The position numbers were made by a program, and so were the translations under genes. A DNA stretch of 64,000 nucleotides from SAR202 cluster bacterium bin127 (GTDB taxonomy: Bacteria > Chloroflexota > Dehalococcoidia > Lucifugimonadales > Lucifugimonadaceae), in assembly GCA_002239045.1 (NCBI GenBank), contig MPNN01000008.1, forward strand, positions 42,530-106,529, in the 5' to 3' direction. The notes beneath the pieces were generated by a model. It did no database searches. It worked only from the letters and a program-made list of their open reading frames with translations, and had not been told where the DNA came from. Shown here in pieces: positions 34,273-45,215 of this stretch; the stretch's first letter is position 1, and each line of letters opens with the position of its first letter.

Positions 34273-34490
34273 TGTCGACCCTTTACCCATCGATCGCCGA
34301 CATTGATGATGTCGCCATGGACTTTGATCTCGTCCTTCATGCTGCCGATGTACTTGGCGAATCTGTTCGGATACTTCGTCAATCGTGCTACGGGTTCACC
34401 GTCTCTCGTTATAACGAAACCCTCATCGTCGAGCTGGTCGATCAATTGGAGGAATTGTTCCTTTGCTTCTTCGGTTGGTATGCGTTTCAT
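34266..34490 (-). CDS. vapB: Phd/YefM-type antitoxin of the VapC above
   Basis: The 74-residue protein begins MKRIPTEEAKEQFLQLIDQL, then GFVITRDGEPVARL near residues 24-37, the Phd/YefM pattern of DNA binding and dimerisation. The C-terminal tail (KDEIKVHGDIINVGDRW) would block the PIN toxin. It overlaps vapC by seven bases, so the pair is coupled and probably self-repressed. Confidence 0.88.
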   Translation of the reverse strand: MKRIPTEEAKEQFLQLIDQLDDEGFVITRDGEPVARLTKYPNRFAKYIGSMKDEIKVHGDIINVGDRWVKGRQW

Positions 34491-36389
<1,899 letters not shown>

Positions 36390-36479
36390 TGACGTTTGTT
36401 CTTTCCGCTCTTCAATTGTCAAGATGCTTACCGAAAAACACGGTCTCGAAGACCAGATTCCGTTTCTCGGTAACCGCTT

Positions 36480-36508
36480 ATTGTAAGGCATGGGCGACCT
36501 TCTTGCAA
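36480..36508 (-). promoter_or_regulatory. Promoter of the 16S gene
   Basis: On the minus strand TTGCAA (36503-36508), 17 bases, then TACAAT (36480-36485) is a near-consensus sigma-70 promoter. Transcription would start near 36473, giving a leader of about 85 bases. In the leader CTTGACAATTGAAGAGC (about 36405-36425) resembles boxA antitermination elements. Confidence 0.55.
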
Positions 36509-36922
36509 GATTTTCGGAGAGACGAATTTATCGTCGTGCATTCTTTCGCATGTCGTGAACCTTCAACCCGGTCACACAAGTGTCCGAGGGGGACCGCCGT
36601 CATGCCTCGGCCTCGCGATCTGGAGGGTGGACTAGGTCATAGGTCGGAGACTTCGAACGCAGTTTACGATCACTTATCGCCGTCATGAGACATTGTCGTA
36701 CGAATTTCGTAGATCTCGCGTGTGTACGCGTTGTTTTCGGTATAACCTATGCGCAAGACTTGGCGTTTTCCGTGTCGCATGCAACGATGCTTGGACAGGA
36801 TCGCTCGGTCGTAGTACGGCTGACCGCGTTTGCTACGGCGAATGTGTCGGTCGCCCGCGTGTGGATTATTCGTGCGTCCTGGGAAGGTCGCGCATGAAAA
36901 TCCCGGCAATGGAGGTAAATCA
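36509..36922. other. Gap between the 16S gene and the first transport cassette
   Basis: About 410 bases separate divergent units. It must hold the promoter of the binding-protein gene, but none stands out. Short open frames here lack family resemblance. GGAGG at 36911-36915 is the ribosome site of the next gene. Confidence 0.5.
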
Positions 36923-39079
36923 ATGAGGATCGATATTCGATACCTGAAAAACCGGGCGCTGATTGCGCTTGTGGCCGCGGTTGTCGCGGTTTCCACGGTT
37001 TTCGTGATCGCTTGTGGCGGCACTGAAACGGTGATTCAAACCGTAGTGGTGGAGAAACAGGTGCAGGTTCCGGGTGAACCTGTGGTGCAAACGGTAGTAG
37101 TCGAGAAATCTGTGCCTGGCGAGACGGTGATTCAAACCGTCGTAGTCGAAAAAGAGGTGCAGGTCGCCGGTGAAACCGTCGTGCAGACCGTCGTTGTGGA
37201 GAAAGAGGTCCAAGTGGCCGGCGAAACCGTCGTCCAGACCGTCGTGATTGAGAAAGAGGTCGAAAAGACCGTGGTTGAGAAGGTGGTCGAGACGGTGGTA
37301 GTGGAGAAAGAAGTTGAAAAGGAGGTCGTCAAGGAAGTCGAGAGGGTTGTGGTGGTGACACCGACGCCGATAGCTATGGCGATGATGGAGGCACCAGATC
37401 CGCAAAGCGCAGCCAATACGGCTGAAATGGCGGTTCAGAACCGTGTGGGTTTGACTTTGACCGGATTGAACAGCACGGGCGCACCTGACGGTCCTTGGAG
37501 TATTGCCGAAGGATTCTTCCAACCGGGCGGCCCGGTGGGGTCGAACATTGTCGATCCTGTCCTAGCCGAGACGTGGGATGTTGCAGAAGACCTCAGCAAG
37601 ATCACCGTAAGGGTCAAAAAAGGTGTGCAGTTCCACCGCGGTTGGGGTGAGTTAACGGCAGACGACTTGGTGTGGAGCTTCAACGACTTGATCGCTCCAG
37701 AGAGCACCCACAACCAGTCTGGCGACTATGCGGCGGTGTTCGAGCCGATGGTGAAGATTGACGACTACACAGTCGAAGTTCCGATCAAGCAGTTCACAGT
37801 TGTTTGGAACCAGGCATACTTCAACACGTTCGCCGGTACCAACGGGACATTCAGTAAGACGGCATTCGATGAGAACGGACGCGAGTGGGCGAACGAGAAC
37901 ATCATCGGTACGGGCCCGTACATGTTGAAGGAGTTCATTCCGCAGAACATCGTGCGGTTGGAGTCGAACCCCGAACATCACATACATCCGGCGCACATGC
38001 CATTCTTGAATGTGAACGAGGTACCCGAGGAATCGACGCGCATCGCGATGCTTCGCAACGGCCAGACGGACATTGCGGATGTATCGCTGAAGGCGATCCG
38101 CGGTTTGCTGGAGGAAGGCTTCAAGATGTCTGACAGCGGCAAGGCCGCTCAGGAAGGCGTCTTCTTCGCAGGCAACTACTGGGAGCAGTACGACTACAAC
38201 TGCTCGCAAGGCGCCAGCTCAGTCTCGTGTCCGGACATAACAGTCGGCGAACCGCAACAAGTCGAAGTCGAACGCACGGGCTATCAGCCAACGGAGCAGT
38301 TCCCGTGGATCGGCGAGTACGGCAATGACGAGAGCATGGAACGTGCGCGGATGGTGCGGACGGCGATGTCGATTGCGATCGACAAAGAGACGATCAACGA
38401 TGTGATCGTGGATGGTCTTGGTTGGTTAGTGCACGTGAACGCGTTCTCGATCCGGTCACCGGAATGGGACGATAAGTGGAACATCGAGTATGACCCAGAG
38501 GCAGCAGCGGCGATGCTTGACGAGGCTGGCTACCCGGTAGCGTCGCGCGGCATTCGTTTCCAGGTTGACATGTACGTCACCCCGCACGTGGGCGGTGCGA
38601 CGGGCACAGCCGGAGAGATTCAAGCAGCGATTGGGGCGATGTGGGACAGCTTGGGTATCCGCACCAGCTTGGTGAGACACGGCTATCCGGTCTGGCGGCC
38701 CACGGTAGTGGATCGTTCGCAGAATCAGCCGTTCCTGAGCGCGTGTGGGGGCACTGACGCTCGTGACTCAGTGCCTTGGGACTTCCCGAAGGGTGTCGTG
38801 TTCACCACGTTGTCACGCGGTGGTTTCAGCTGTGCGATGGAGATCCCATTCGTGCTTGAGAACTACCTGAAGACTGCGGGTGAGTTGGACAAAGCTCAGC
38901 GGATCGCGAATAACACCGAGTTGCTCGAGTATTACCGTTACTGGCGGTTGAACTCAGGTATCGCGGCGATTCCCGAGCCCATGGTCTGGAACCCGAACTC
39001 GATTGAGTCTTGGGAGATGAGGGCGAACGCCGCCGGCACGCACATCGTGTCGCTGGACTTGATCAAGCCCGCCCAGTAG
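36923..39079 (+). CDS. Peptide-type ABC transporter solute-binding lipoprotein 1 (SBP family 5)
   Basis: The 718-residue product has a lipoprotein signal ending FVIAC (Cys near 31), then about 120 residues of Val/Glu-rich repeats based on QTVVVEKEVQVAGETVV, a short TPTP spacer, and an SBP family 5 domain from about residue 190 on (ETWDVAEDLSKITVRVKKG, then FHRGWGELTADDLVWSFND, GTGPYMLKEF, NPEHH). It binds peptides or other solutes outside the membrane and passes them to the permeases that follow. ATG 36923 has GGAGG seven bases upstream. Confidence 0.9.
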   Translation: MRIDIRYLKNRALIALVAAVVAVSTVFVIACGGTETVIQTVVVEKQVQVPGEPVVQTVVVEKSVPGETVIQTVVVEKEVQVAGETVVQTVVVEKEVQVAGETVVQTVVIEKEVEKTVVEKVVETVVVEKEVEKEVVKEVERVVVVTPTPIAMAMMEAPDPQSAANTAEMAVQNRVGLTLTGLNSTGAPDGPWSIAEGFFQPGGPVGSNIVDPVLAETWDVAEDLSKITVRVKKGVQFHRGWGELTADDLVWSFNDLIAPESTHNQSGDYAAVFEPMVKIDDYTVEVPIKQFTVVWNQAYFNTFAGTNGTFSKTAFDENGREWANENIIGTGPYMLKEFIPQNIVRLESNPEHHIHPAHMPFLNVNEVPEESTRIAMLRNGQTDIADVSLKAIRGLLEEGFKMSDSGKAAQEGVFFAGNYWEQYDYNCSQGASSVSCPDITVGEPQQVEVERTGYQPTEQFPWIGEYGNDESMERARMVRTAMSIAIDKETINDVIVDGLGWLVHVNAFSIRSPEWDDKWNIEYDPEAAAAMLDEAGYPVASRGIRFQVDMYVTPHVGGATGTAGEIQAAIGAMWDSLGIRTSLVRHGYPVWRPTVVDRSQNQPFLSACGGTDARDSVPWDFPKGVVFTTLSRGGFSCAMEIPFVLENYLKTAGELDKAQRIANNTELLEYYRYWRLNSGIAAIPEPMVWNPNSIESWEMRANAAGTHIVSLDLIKPAQ

Positions 39080-39109
39080 GCTTACTGAACAGACTGTCGT
39101 TCCGGTCTG

Positions 39110-39142
39110 CTCCCACGATTCCCGAATGGTGAGTTGTGGGAG
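39110..39142 (+). terminator. Hairpin between binding protein 1 and its permeases
   Basis: CTCCCAC (39110-39116) pairs with GTGGGAG (39136-39142) around a 19-base loop. No T-run follows. It may slow or partly stop transcription, as in the two other cassettes. Confidence 0.35.
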
Positions 39143-39190
39143 TAGGCCGTTACGCGTCCAATCGTTGATTTGTAGGAAACCGATCGCCCG

Positions 39191-40126
39191 ATGAGAAGGT
39201 ATCTGATACGCCGTCTTCTGGCCTCAGTGGTGACGGTAATCGGCGCAACATTCGTGGTTTTTGCGTTATCTCGGGTAGCAGGCGATCCATTGCTGCTGTA
39301 CGCCCAACCGGAAGGATATGGACGAACTCCAGAACAGATTCGGGCACTCGAGAAGCATCTGGGACTGGACAAACCCTTCATCATCCAGTATCTGGTCTGG
39401 GTGAAGAATACGTTGCAAGGCGATTTGGGTCAGTCTCTGGCGGGTGAGCGTCGGGTGACCAAGGTGATCCTGGAAAAGGTGGGTGCGACGACGCAGCTGG
39501 CGCTGGCGGGTTGGGCGCTAGCGACGTTCGTCGGAGTTCCGATTGGGATAATCTCGGCGGTCTACCGGGGCACCATCTGGGATTATTTGGGGAGATTTGT
39601 GGCGCTATTCGGGCAGGCGATACCGAATTTCTGGTTGGGCATCGTGATGGTTCTGTTGTTCTCGGTGTGGCAGGAGTGGTTGCCGAGTGGATTGCGAGGT
39701 GCAACGTTCGACATCCGGTTTTTCATCATGCCAGCGATTGTTGTGGGGACGAGTTCGATGGCGGGATATTTGAGGATCACGCGGTCTTCGATGCTGGAGA
39801 TATTGGATTCGGAGTTCATTCGCTTGGCTCGTGGCAAGGGAGCGAGCCCAACGGCCGTGATTTGGAAGCATGCGTTGCGGAACTCGTTGATTCAACCGAT
39901 CACGTTGTCGACGCTGTTGTTAGCCGGGCTATTGAATGGGACGTTGGTTGCTGAGGCGGTTTTCGCTTGGCCGGGTCTAGGCAGGACGATGTTGGAGGCG
40001 GTAAACAACAACGATTTTCCGGTGTTGACTGGCGGGGTATTGGTGTTCGTCATCATCTACGTAGTTTTCAGTTTGGCTGCCGATTTGCTCTATATCGTTA
40101 TCGACCCGCGAATTCGGTACACGTAG
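39191..40126 (+). CDS. dppB: ABC transporter permease, DppB type 1
   Basis: The 311-residue permease begins MRRYLIRRLLASVVTV, has six membrane helices, and the EAA-type loop SEFIRLARGKGASPTAVIWKHALRN (trimmed: FIRLARGKGAS then WKHALRN), which contacts the ATPase. The ending DLLYIVIDPRIRY is typical. It pairs with the DppC that starts ten bases later. No ATPase gene is next to the pair. Confidence 0.92.
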   Translation: MRRYLIRRLLASVVTVIGATFVVFALSRVAGDPLLLYAQPEGYGRTPEQIRALEKHLGLDKPFIIQYLVWVKNTLQGDLGQSLAGERRVTKVILEKVGATTQLALAGWALATFVGVPIGIISAVYRGTIWDYLGRFVALFGQAIPNFWLGIVMVLLFSVWQEWLPSGLRGATFDIRFFIMPAIVVGTSSMAGYLRITRSSMLEILDSEFIRLARGKGASPTAVIWKHALRNSLIQPITLSTLLLAGLLNGTLVAEAVFAWPGLGRTMLEAVNNNDFPVLTGGVLVFVIIYVVFSLAADLLYIVIDPRIRYT

Positions 40127-40135
40127 GTTCTCGCA

Positions 40136-41065
40136 ATGTCTGAACTCTCGACAACTTATCGTGCCTCTCCTGCCGACGACCGATTCAGGACCCGCAGTCG
40201 GATCGGGCTCGTCTACTTGTTCATTCGCCGATGGCCGATATTGCCTGGAATCGTGTTGGCAGCGTTGGTTTTTTCGGCTATCTTCGCGCCTTGGATCGCA
40301 CCGCAGGCTCCAAACGTACAGGCTTTGCGGGATCGGAACGCACCACCTGTCTGGCTTGCTGACGAAGAAGGGACATGGACGCAAAGTTATTTGCTGGGAG
40401 CGGATCAGGTTGGGCGCGATGTATTGAGTAGGATCATTCACGGAGCGCGGATATCGTTAGCGGTTGCCGGTGTTGCTTTGTTGAGCGGGTTGCTCGTGGG
40501 AGTTACGCTGGGATTGGTTGCGGCTTGGTACGGCGGTGTGATCGATGAGGTGATTGCGCGCGCAGTCGATATTTGGCACGCTTTGCCGTTTCTGTTAGTG
40601 GCGATTGTGGTTGTGACGCTATTCGGAGGGAGTTTGACTGTGTTGATGGGGGTGTTGGCGATGGTTTCGTGGGCGGGTTTCGTGAGAAACGTCCGGGCCG
40701 ACGTCTTGACGTTGAGGGAACGCGAGTATGTGCTCATGGCGAGGGTTTGTGGTGCTTCAGCGCCGCGGGTTATTGTCAGGCATATTCTGCCAGGAGTGAT
40801 TCCGACGATCATGGTGATTGCGACTTTGGCGGTTGGCGGGTTGATATTAACCGAAGCAACCCTGAGTTTCTTGGGTGCGGGGATCCCGGCGCCAACGCCA
40901 TCTTGGGGGCTGATGGTTTCTGAGGGACGGGAGTATTTGACTACTGCTTGGTGGTCTTCATTCTTCCCGGGTTTGGCGATTTTCTTGGTTGTGATGTCGC
41001 TCAACTTCATGGGTGATTGGATTCGGGACTTCACCGATCCGCGGCTCAGGCAGCAGGCAGATTGA
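40136..41065 (+). CDS. dppC: ABC transporter permease, DppC type 1
   Basis: The 309-residue permease has an N-terminal cytosolic segment, FIRRWPILPGIVLAALVFS as first helix, LLGADQVGRDVLSRIIHGARISL near residues 83-105 (in part GADQVGRDVLSRI), the EAA-type loop REREYVLMARVCGASAPRV, and the ending DPRLRQQ. It forms the channel with the preceding DppB. About 90 bases separate it from the DUF1800 gene. Confidence 0.92.
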   Translation: MSELSTTYRASPADDRFRTRSRIGLVYLFIRRWPILPGIVLAALVFSAIFAPWIAPQAPNVQALRDRNAPPVWLADEEGTWTQSYLLGADQVGRDVLSRIIHGARISLAVAGVALLSGLLVGVTLGLVAAWYGGVIDEVIARAVDIWHALPFLLVAIVVVTLFGGSLTVLMGVLAMVSWAGFVRNVRADVLTLREREYVLMARVCGASAPRVIVRHILPGVIPTIMVIATLAVGGLILTEATLSFLGAGIPAPTPSWGLMVSEGREYLTTAWWSSFFPGLAIFLVVMSLNFMGDWIRDFTDPRLRQQAD

Positions 41066-41157
41066 TGGTTCGCAAATTCATGCGTGAGACGATTGGCGGG
41101 GTTACACTTTGTGGTTAAGTTTGGCTGGCGTAGTGAACGATAGGAGATTCTTGGATC

Positions 41158-42612
41158 ATGACGCTGACTAGGTCTCGGCAAGATGTAGCTTTGATCGCTC
41201 ACCTATTGCGACGCGCGGGTTTTGGTGCGACGCCGTATGAGTTGGATGAAGCGGTTGAAGTTGGCTACGATGCGACGCTAGAACGATTGCTGAATCCGGT
41301 CGATGATTATGAGTTGCCGACGGATTTGATTCGGCGGTATTTTGTGGACCAATCGGACCTACGAAACCAGCAAGCTTGTGCGGCGTTGTGGATGTATCAA
41401 CTGGTCCATACTCGGGCACCTTTGCGAGAGAAAATGTGCCTGTTTTGGCACCGGGTTTTTGCTACCGGGGCGTCGAAGTTGATCCAGGGGCGAGTTGTCG
41501 TTAACCAGATCGACATGTTCCGCAAGTACGGGATGGGTAGATTCGATGAGTTGTTGCTGCAACTTTCGAAGGACCCGGCGATGATGATGTGGCTGGACAA
41601 TCAGGACAATCACGCTCACTCGATCAACGAAAACTACGGTCGTGAGATCCTCGAATTGTTCGCGATGGGTGTCGGGAACTATACAGAAGACGACATCAAG
41701 GAGTGTGCACGGGCGTTCACCGGTTGGCGCGTCGTCAACCCCGATTACATGTCGATCAAGATGCGGAACAATACTGCACGACCGTATGGGTACATCTCGT
41801 GGCAGTTCGAATATGACGACGATGACCACGATCACGACGACAAGATGTTGCTGGGCGAATCGGGTGACCTGAACGGCGAAGACGCGGTGGACATCATCTG
41901 TCGTCAGGAAGCGACGCCGCGATTCATCGCACGGCACCTGTACCACTTCTTCGTTGCAGACGAGCCCGGCGTCCCCCGGTGGCCGCATGTCGGACCGCAA
42001 GATCCGGATGCGATCCAAGCGATGGTGGATACGTATTTCGAATCGGGCTACAGCATCACCGAGATGCTGAGGACGCTATTCACGTCGGAATTCTTCAAGG
42101 ATGAATCGGCAAGGTTCGCCCGGATCAAGAGCCCGGCGGAGATGGTTGTGGGCTCGTTGCGATTGGCCGGCGGGTTAGAGGTACCGTCGCAAGAAGCCTA
42201 TGCGGCGGCGGCGACGTGTGCGAATATGGGCCAGGCGCTACTGAACCCGCCGAGCGTTGAAGGATGGCAAGGTGGCGAAGAGTGGATCAATACCGGGGCG
42301 TATGTGCAACGGGTGAACTTCGCGAGCGCGACATTGGATGACCCAAACAAACCAGGGGTCCGGTCCATTATCGACCGCGTCGAATCATCCCTCGGTACGG
42401 GCGAAGTGACGCCTGAAGGGCTGGTCGACCACCTATTGGAGATATTGGGTCCGATCGACACATTGGACTCGACTCGACAGGGACTGATCAATTACGCGTT
42501 GAGATTCGGCGACATCAGCTTTACCGACGATGCAGCCGCCGAAAAGGCCGAAAAGGCGATCGTCTCGGTGATCCAGCTGATCGTCGTCACACAGGAATAT
42601 CAGACGATCTAG
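41158..42612 (+). CDS. DUF1800 family protein
   Basis: The 484-residue protein starts with HLLRRAGFGATPYELDEA and continues with LREKMCLFWHRVFATG, HSINENYGREILELFAMGVGNYTEDDIKECARAFTGW (in part: NYGREILELFAMG, ECARAFTGW), the DUF1800 hallmarks. Function is unknown. DUF1800 genes are usually paired with DUF1501 genes, and one follows two genes downstream. No signal peptide is visible. It contains an Asp/His-rich stretch (DDDDHDHDD near 219-227), which could bind metal. Confidence 0.9.
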   Translation: MTLTRSRQDVALIAHLLRRAGFGATPYELDEAVEVGYDATLERLLNPVDDYELPTDLIRRYFVDQSDLRNQQACAALWMYQLVHTRAPLREKMCLFWHRVFATGASKLIQGRVVVNQIDMFRKYGMGRFDELLLQLSKDPAMMMWLDNQDNHAHSINENYGREILELFAMGVGNYTEDDIKECARAFTGWRVVNPDYMSIKMRNNTARPYGYISWQFEYDDDDHDHDDKMLLGESGDLNGEDAVDIICRQEATPRFIARHLYHFFVADEPGVPRWPHVGPQDPDAIQAMVDTYFESGYSITEMLRTLFTSEFFKDESARFARIKSPAEMVVGSLRLAGGLEVPSQEAYAAAATCANMGQALLNPPSVEGWQGGEEWINTGAYVQRVNFASATLDDPNKPGVRSIIDRVESSLGTGEVTPEGLVDHLLEILGPIDTLDSTRQGLINYALRFGDISFTDDAAAEKAEKAIVSVIQLIVVTQEYQTI

Positions 42613-42621
42613 GTGTTGAAC

Positions 42622-43635
42622 ATGGTAACCGCAACCGAATTCAAGATAAGATACCTCGACACGATCGGCTTCAACGCCGACCAAGGTGGCCGAGGCTTCC
42701 ATCTTCCGACGGATATGGTGATACGAGAGGACGGCATAATCTTTGTCGTCAGCCGCAGCAATACCGTTGCTCTGAATATCGTTGGCATCCAAATGGTGAA
42801 ACTCGACCACGAATATATTGGACAGATCGGCGGTTACGGGCGCGACATGGGCGACATGATCGGCCCCACCGCCCTGGCGCTTGACTCCGACGGTAATCTC
42901 TACCTTGCCGACGAAGTCCTCCAGCGCATCACCGTTTACAGTCCCGCTGGCGACCCACGATCGATGTGGGGTAATGTCGGTGACAGGGACGGCGAATTCG
43001 ACGGTCCTGCAGACATGGTTTTCGACGCGGACGACAACATGTTGCTGGTCGACCACAAGAACCACCGGATACAAAAGCTCACGAAGGAAGGCGATTTCAT
43101 CGACAAATGGGGTTCTTTCGGCGACGGCGAGGGACAGTTTAATCTCCCTTGGGGGATTGCGTTGGACCCCGATGGCAACGTCTGCGTTGCCGATTGGCGC
43201 AACGATAGGATACAGCGTTTCACGCCTGAGGGAGAGTTTTTGGCGGCCTATGGAAGCAGCGGAGATGGCGACGGTGAGTTGAATCGTCCGAGCCGAGTAG
43301 GGATCGATTCTGATGGGAACATGTACGTCGCGGACTGGGGCAACGAGCGCGTCCAGATCTTCGATGCAGACGGCAATTTCCTAGTCAAACTTCGAGGTGA
43401 AGCGACGTTGTCAAAATGGTCGGTCGAATATCTCGATGCACAGCAAGATGAGCTGCGCGCGCGGTCGACGTTTGAACCATATTTCGAAGTCGACACCGAT
43501 GACAAGAATGAGATCGCTGCCCGCATCGAGCCCTATTTCTGGGATCCCGTGACCGTTGCGATCGATAAGGAAGACAGGTCTTACGTGCTGGAGACGAGCC
43601 GGCACCGGTTCCAAGTTTATGAGAGGGTCGGTTAG
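42622..43635 (+). CDS. NHL-repeat beta-propeller protein
   Basis: The 337-residue protein has repeated NHL blades: PTALALDSDGNLYLADEVLQRI, LVDHKNHRIQKLTKEGDF, PWGIALDPDGNVCVADWRNDRIQRF and PSRVGIDSDGNMYVADWGNERVQIF (cores DSDGNLYLAD, DPDGNVCVAD, DSDGNMYVAD). Five or six blades are visible. Such propellers bind proteins or act as lyases or peptidases. ATG 42622 is chosen over GTG 42613, since AGGTG lies six bases upstream. It lies between DUF1800 and DUF1501 in the same operon. Confidence 0.86.
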   Translation: MVTATEFKIRYLDTIGFNADQGGRGFHLPTDMVIREDGIIFVVSRSNTVALNIVGIQMVKLDHEYIGQIGGYGRDMGDMIGPTALALDSDGNLYLADEVLQRITVYSPAGDPRSMWGNVGDRDGEFDGPADMVFDADDNMLLVDHKNHRIQKLTKEGDFIDKWGSFGDGEGQFNLPWGIALDPDGNVCVADWRNDRIQRFTPEGEFLAAYGSSGDGDGELNRPSRVGIDSDGNMYVADWGNERVQIFDADGNFLVKLRGEATLSKWSVEYLDAQQDELRARSTFEPYFEVDTDDKNEIAARIEPYFWDPVTVAIDKEDRSYVLETSRHRFQVYERVG

Positions 43636-43679
43636 GCCCGTCGATACGCAGGCGCGTCGCGCCTCTAGGAGAAGCCCAA

Positions 43680-44819
43680 ATGAGTGGCCAAAACGCTAAG
43701 CAGCGCAAACTTGTAGTGGTTCAGATGTCGGGTGGCAACGACTATCTGAACTGCGTAGTTCCGTACGATGATCCGCGGTACGTCGACAATCGACCGAACG
43801 TGCGGATCACTGAGGACCGGGTGTTGCAGTTGGACGGGAAGTACGGTTTGAACCCAGGGATGCAGCCGATCAAGGATCTGTATGACAACGGGAAGGTTGC
43901 GGTGATACACGGCGTCGGTTATCCGGAACCGAACCGTTCGCACTTCCGGTCGATGGATATCTGGCACACCGCAGAGCCGCGGCACGTTACTGACGAGGGT
44001 TGGTTGGGTAACGCCATCCGGCAGATGCATCCTGAAGGCGACAATGTGGTGGCGGCCGTGAACTTTGGCGGGGGTCTGCCTCGCGCACTGGTTGCGAAGG
44101 GCGCGCCCGTCGCGTCGGTGACCGACCTCGAGACATATGGATTGATGGGTCATCTTGGTGCGGACGCTGAGCGATCCGAAGTCCTTGGATTGTTTAAGTA
44201 CATCTACTCGATGGGCCTGGGAAACGGCCCCACGATGGACTTAATGAGCCAGACGGGGCTGGATGCGCTGAGGGGTTCCGACATGCTCAGTCAGTGCACG
44301 CTGACCTATGACTCAGACATCGAGTACGACCCGAACTTCTTTGCCAAGAGCATGAAGAGCGCAGCTCAGGTTTTGCAGGCCGATATCGGAACTCGCATCT
44401 GTTACACCCAACACGGCAGTTTCGACGCACATACTAACGGAATCGCACTTCAAGAGAAGTTGCTCCGTGACGTCTCAGGGGGCATCCACGACTTTTACTC
44501 GGACATGAAGGAGCACAACGGGAGCGAGGACATCCTGATCTTGGCATTCTCAGAGTTCGGGCGGAGGGTGAAAGACAACGGTAACGGGACGGACCACGGC
44601 TCAGGTGGCGTGGCGTTCCTGATTGGCGACGGCGTTACTGGCGGGCAGTACGGCGAGTACCCGTCGATGGACGAGAAGGATCTCGTTGAAGGCGACCTCG
44701 CTTTCAATCTGGACTTCCGGTCTCTCTACACGGAGATCATGGACGACTGGCTCGAGGTCGATGCTCGTGAGGTCATGGATCGCGACTACGAGAAGGTCGG
44801 GTTTTTGGCGCCGGCGTAG
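43680..44819 (+). CDS. DUF1501 family protein
   Basis: The 379-residue protein begins KLVVVQMSGGNDYLN near residues 10-24, has GVGYPEPNRSHFRSMDIWHTA near 78-98 (in part NRSHFRSMDIWHT), QHGSFDAHTNG near 242-252, and LAFSEFGRRVKDNGNGTDHGSGGV near 289-312 (in part FSEFGRRVKDNGNGTDHG). These are the DUF1501 marks; the fold belongs to the alkaline phosphatase/sulfatase superfamily. The role is unknown. AGGAGA precedes the ATG. Confidence 0.9.
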   Translation: MSGQNAKQRKLVVVQMSGGNDYLNCVVPYDDPRYVDNRPNVRITEDRVLQLDGKYGLNPGMQPIKDLYDNGKVAVIHGVGYPEPNRSHFRSMDIWHTAEPRHVTDEGWLGNAIRQMHPEGDNVVAAVNFGGGLPRALVAKGAPVASVTDLETYGLMGHLGADAERSEVLGLFKYIYSMGLGNGPTMDLMSQTGLDALRGSDMLSQCTLTYDSDIEYDPNFFAKSMKSAAQVLQADIGTRICYTQHGSFDAHTNGIALQEKLLRDVSGGIHDFYSDMKEHNGSEDILILAFSEFGRRVKDNGNGTDHGSGGVAFLIGDGVTGGQYGEYPSMDEKDLVEGDLAFNLDFRSLYTEIMDDWLEVDAREVMDRDYEKVGFLAPA

Positions 44820-44874
44820 GTCCCAATCCCATAGCCGCATGATGAAAATTGCGCAATGGGCAGCACTATCTTTA

Positions 44875-45130
44875 CCGAGCGCAACACTGTCATTCCGAGC
44901 GAAGCACTCTCTTTCCGAGCGCAGCACTGTCATTCCGAGCGCAGCGAGGAATCTAATCGTCTTGCACAGGAACTGGTGTATTAGATTCTTCACTCCGCTG
45001 CGCTCCGTTCAGAATGACATGCCTCGGGGATGCGGTCAGAATGACATGCCTTGGGGATACGTTCAAAATGACGTGACTTCGGGATACGCTCAGATTGAGG
45101 ATAAGTTCAGAAAGACATGACCTAGGGATA
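44875..45130. repeat. 20-bp tandem array, hairpin, then 27-bp tandem array
   Basis: Left: three full copies plus a partial of a 20-base unit (CCGAGCGCAACACTGTCATT and variants) at 44875, 44895, 44915 and 44935. Centre: inverted arms near 44932-44957 and 44980-45015 (CGCAGCGAGGAATCTAAT with ATTAGATTCTTCACTCCGCTGCG). Right: 27-base units starting 45006, 45033, 45060 and 45104, with a shortened 17-base copy at 45087. No coding frame is credible in 44820-45215. Confidence 0.85.
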
Positions 45131-45215
45131 CATGTTGGCTTGTATATTCGGCTCCAATGTCGACACAACCTAATTTGCACCATGCATCATATGGATGGAG
45201 AACAAGAGGTACGCG

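Noticed and set aside
36685..36926. Short plus-strand frames upstream of binding protein 1
   Set aside because: They have no family match and would overlap the start and ribosome site of the transport gene.
44875..45130. A CRISPR array
   Set aside because: The units are contiguous tandem repeats without unique spacers, and no cas gene is near.
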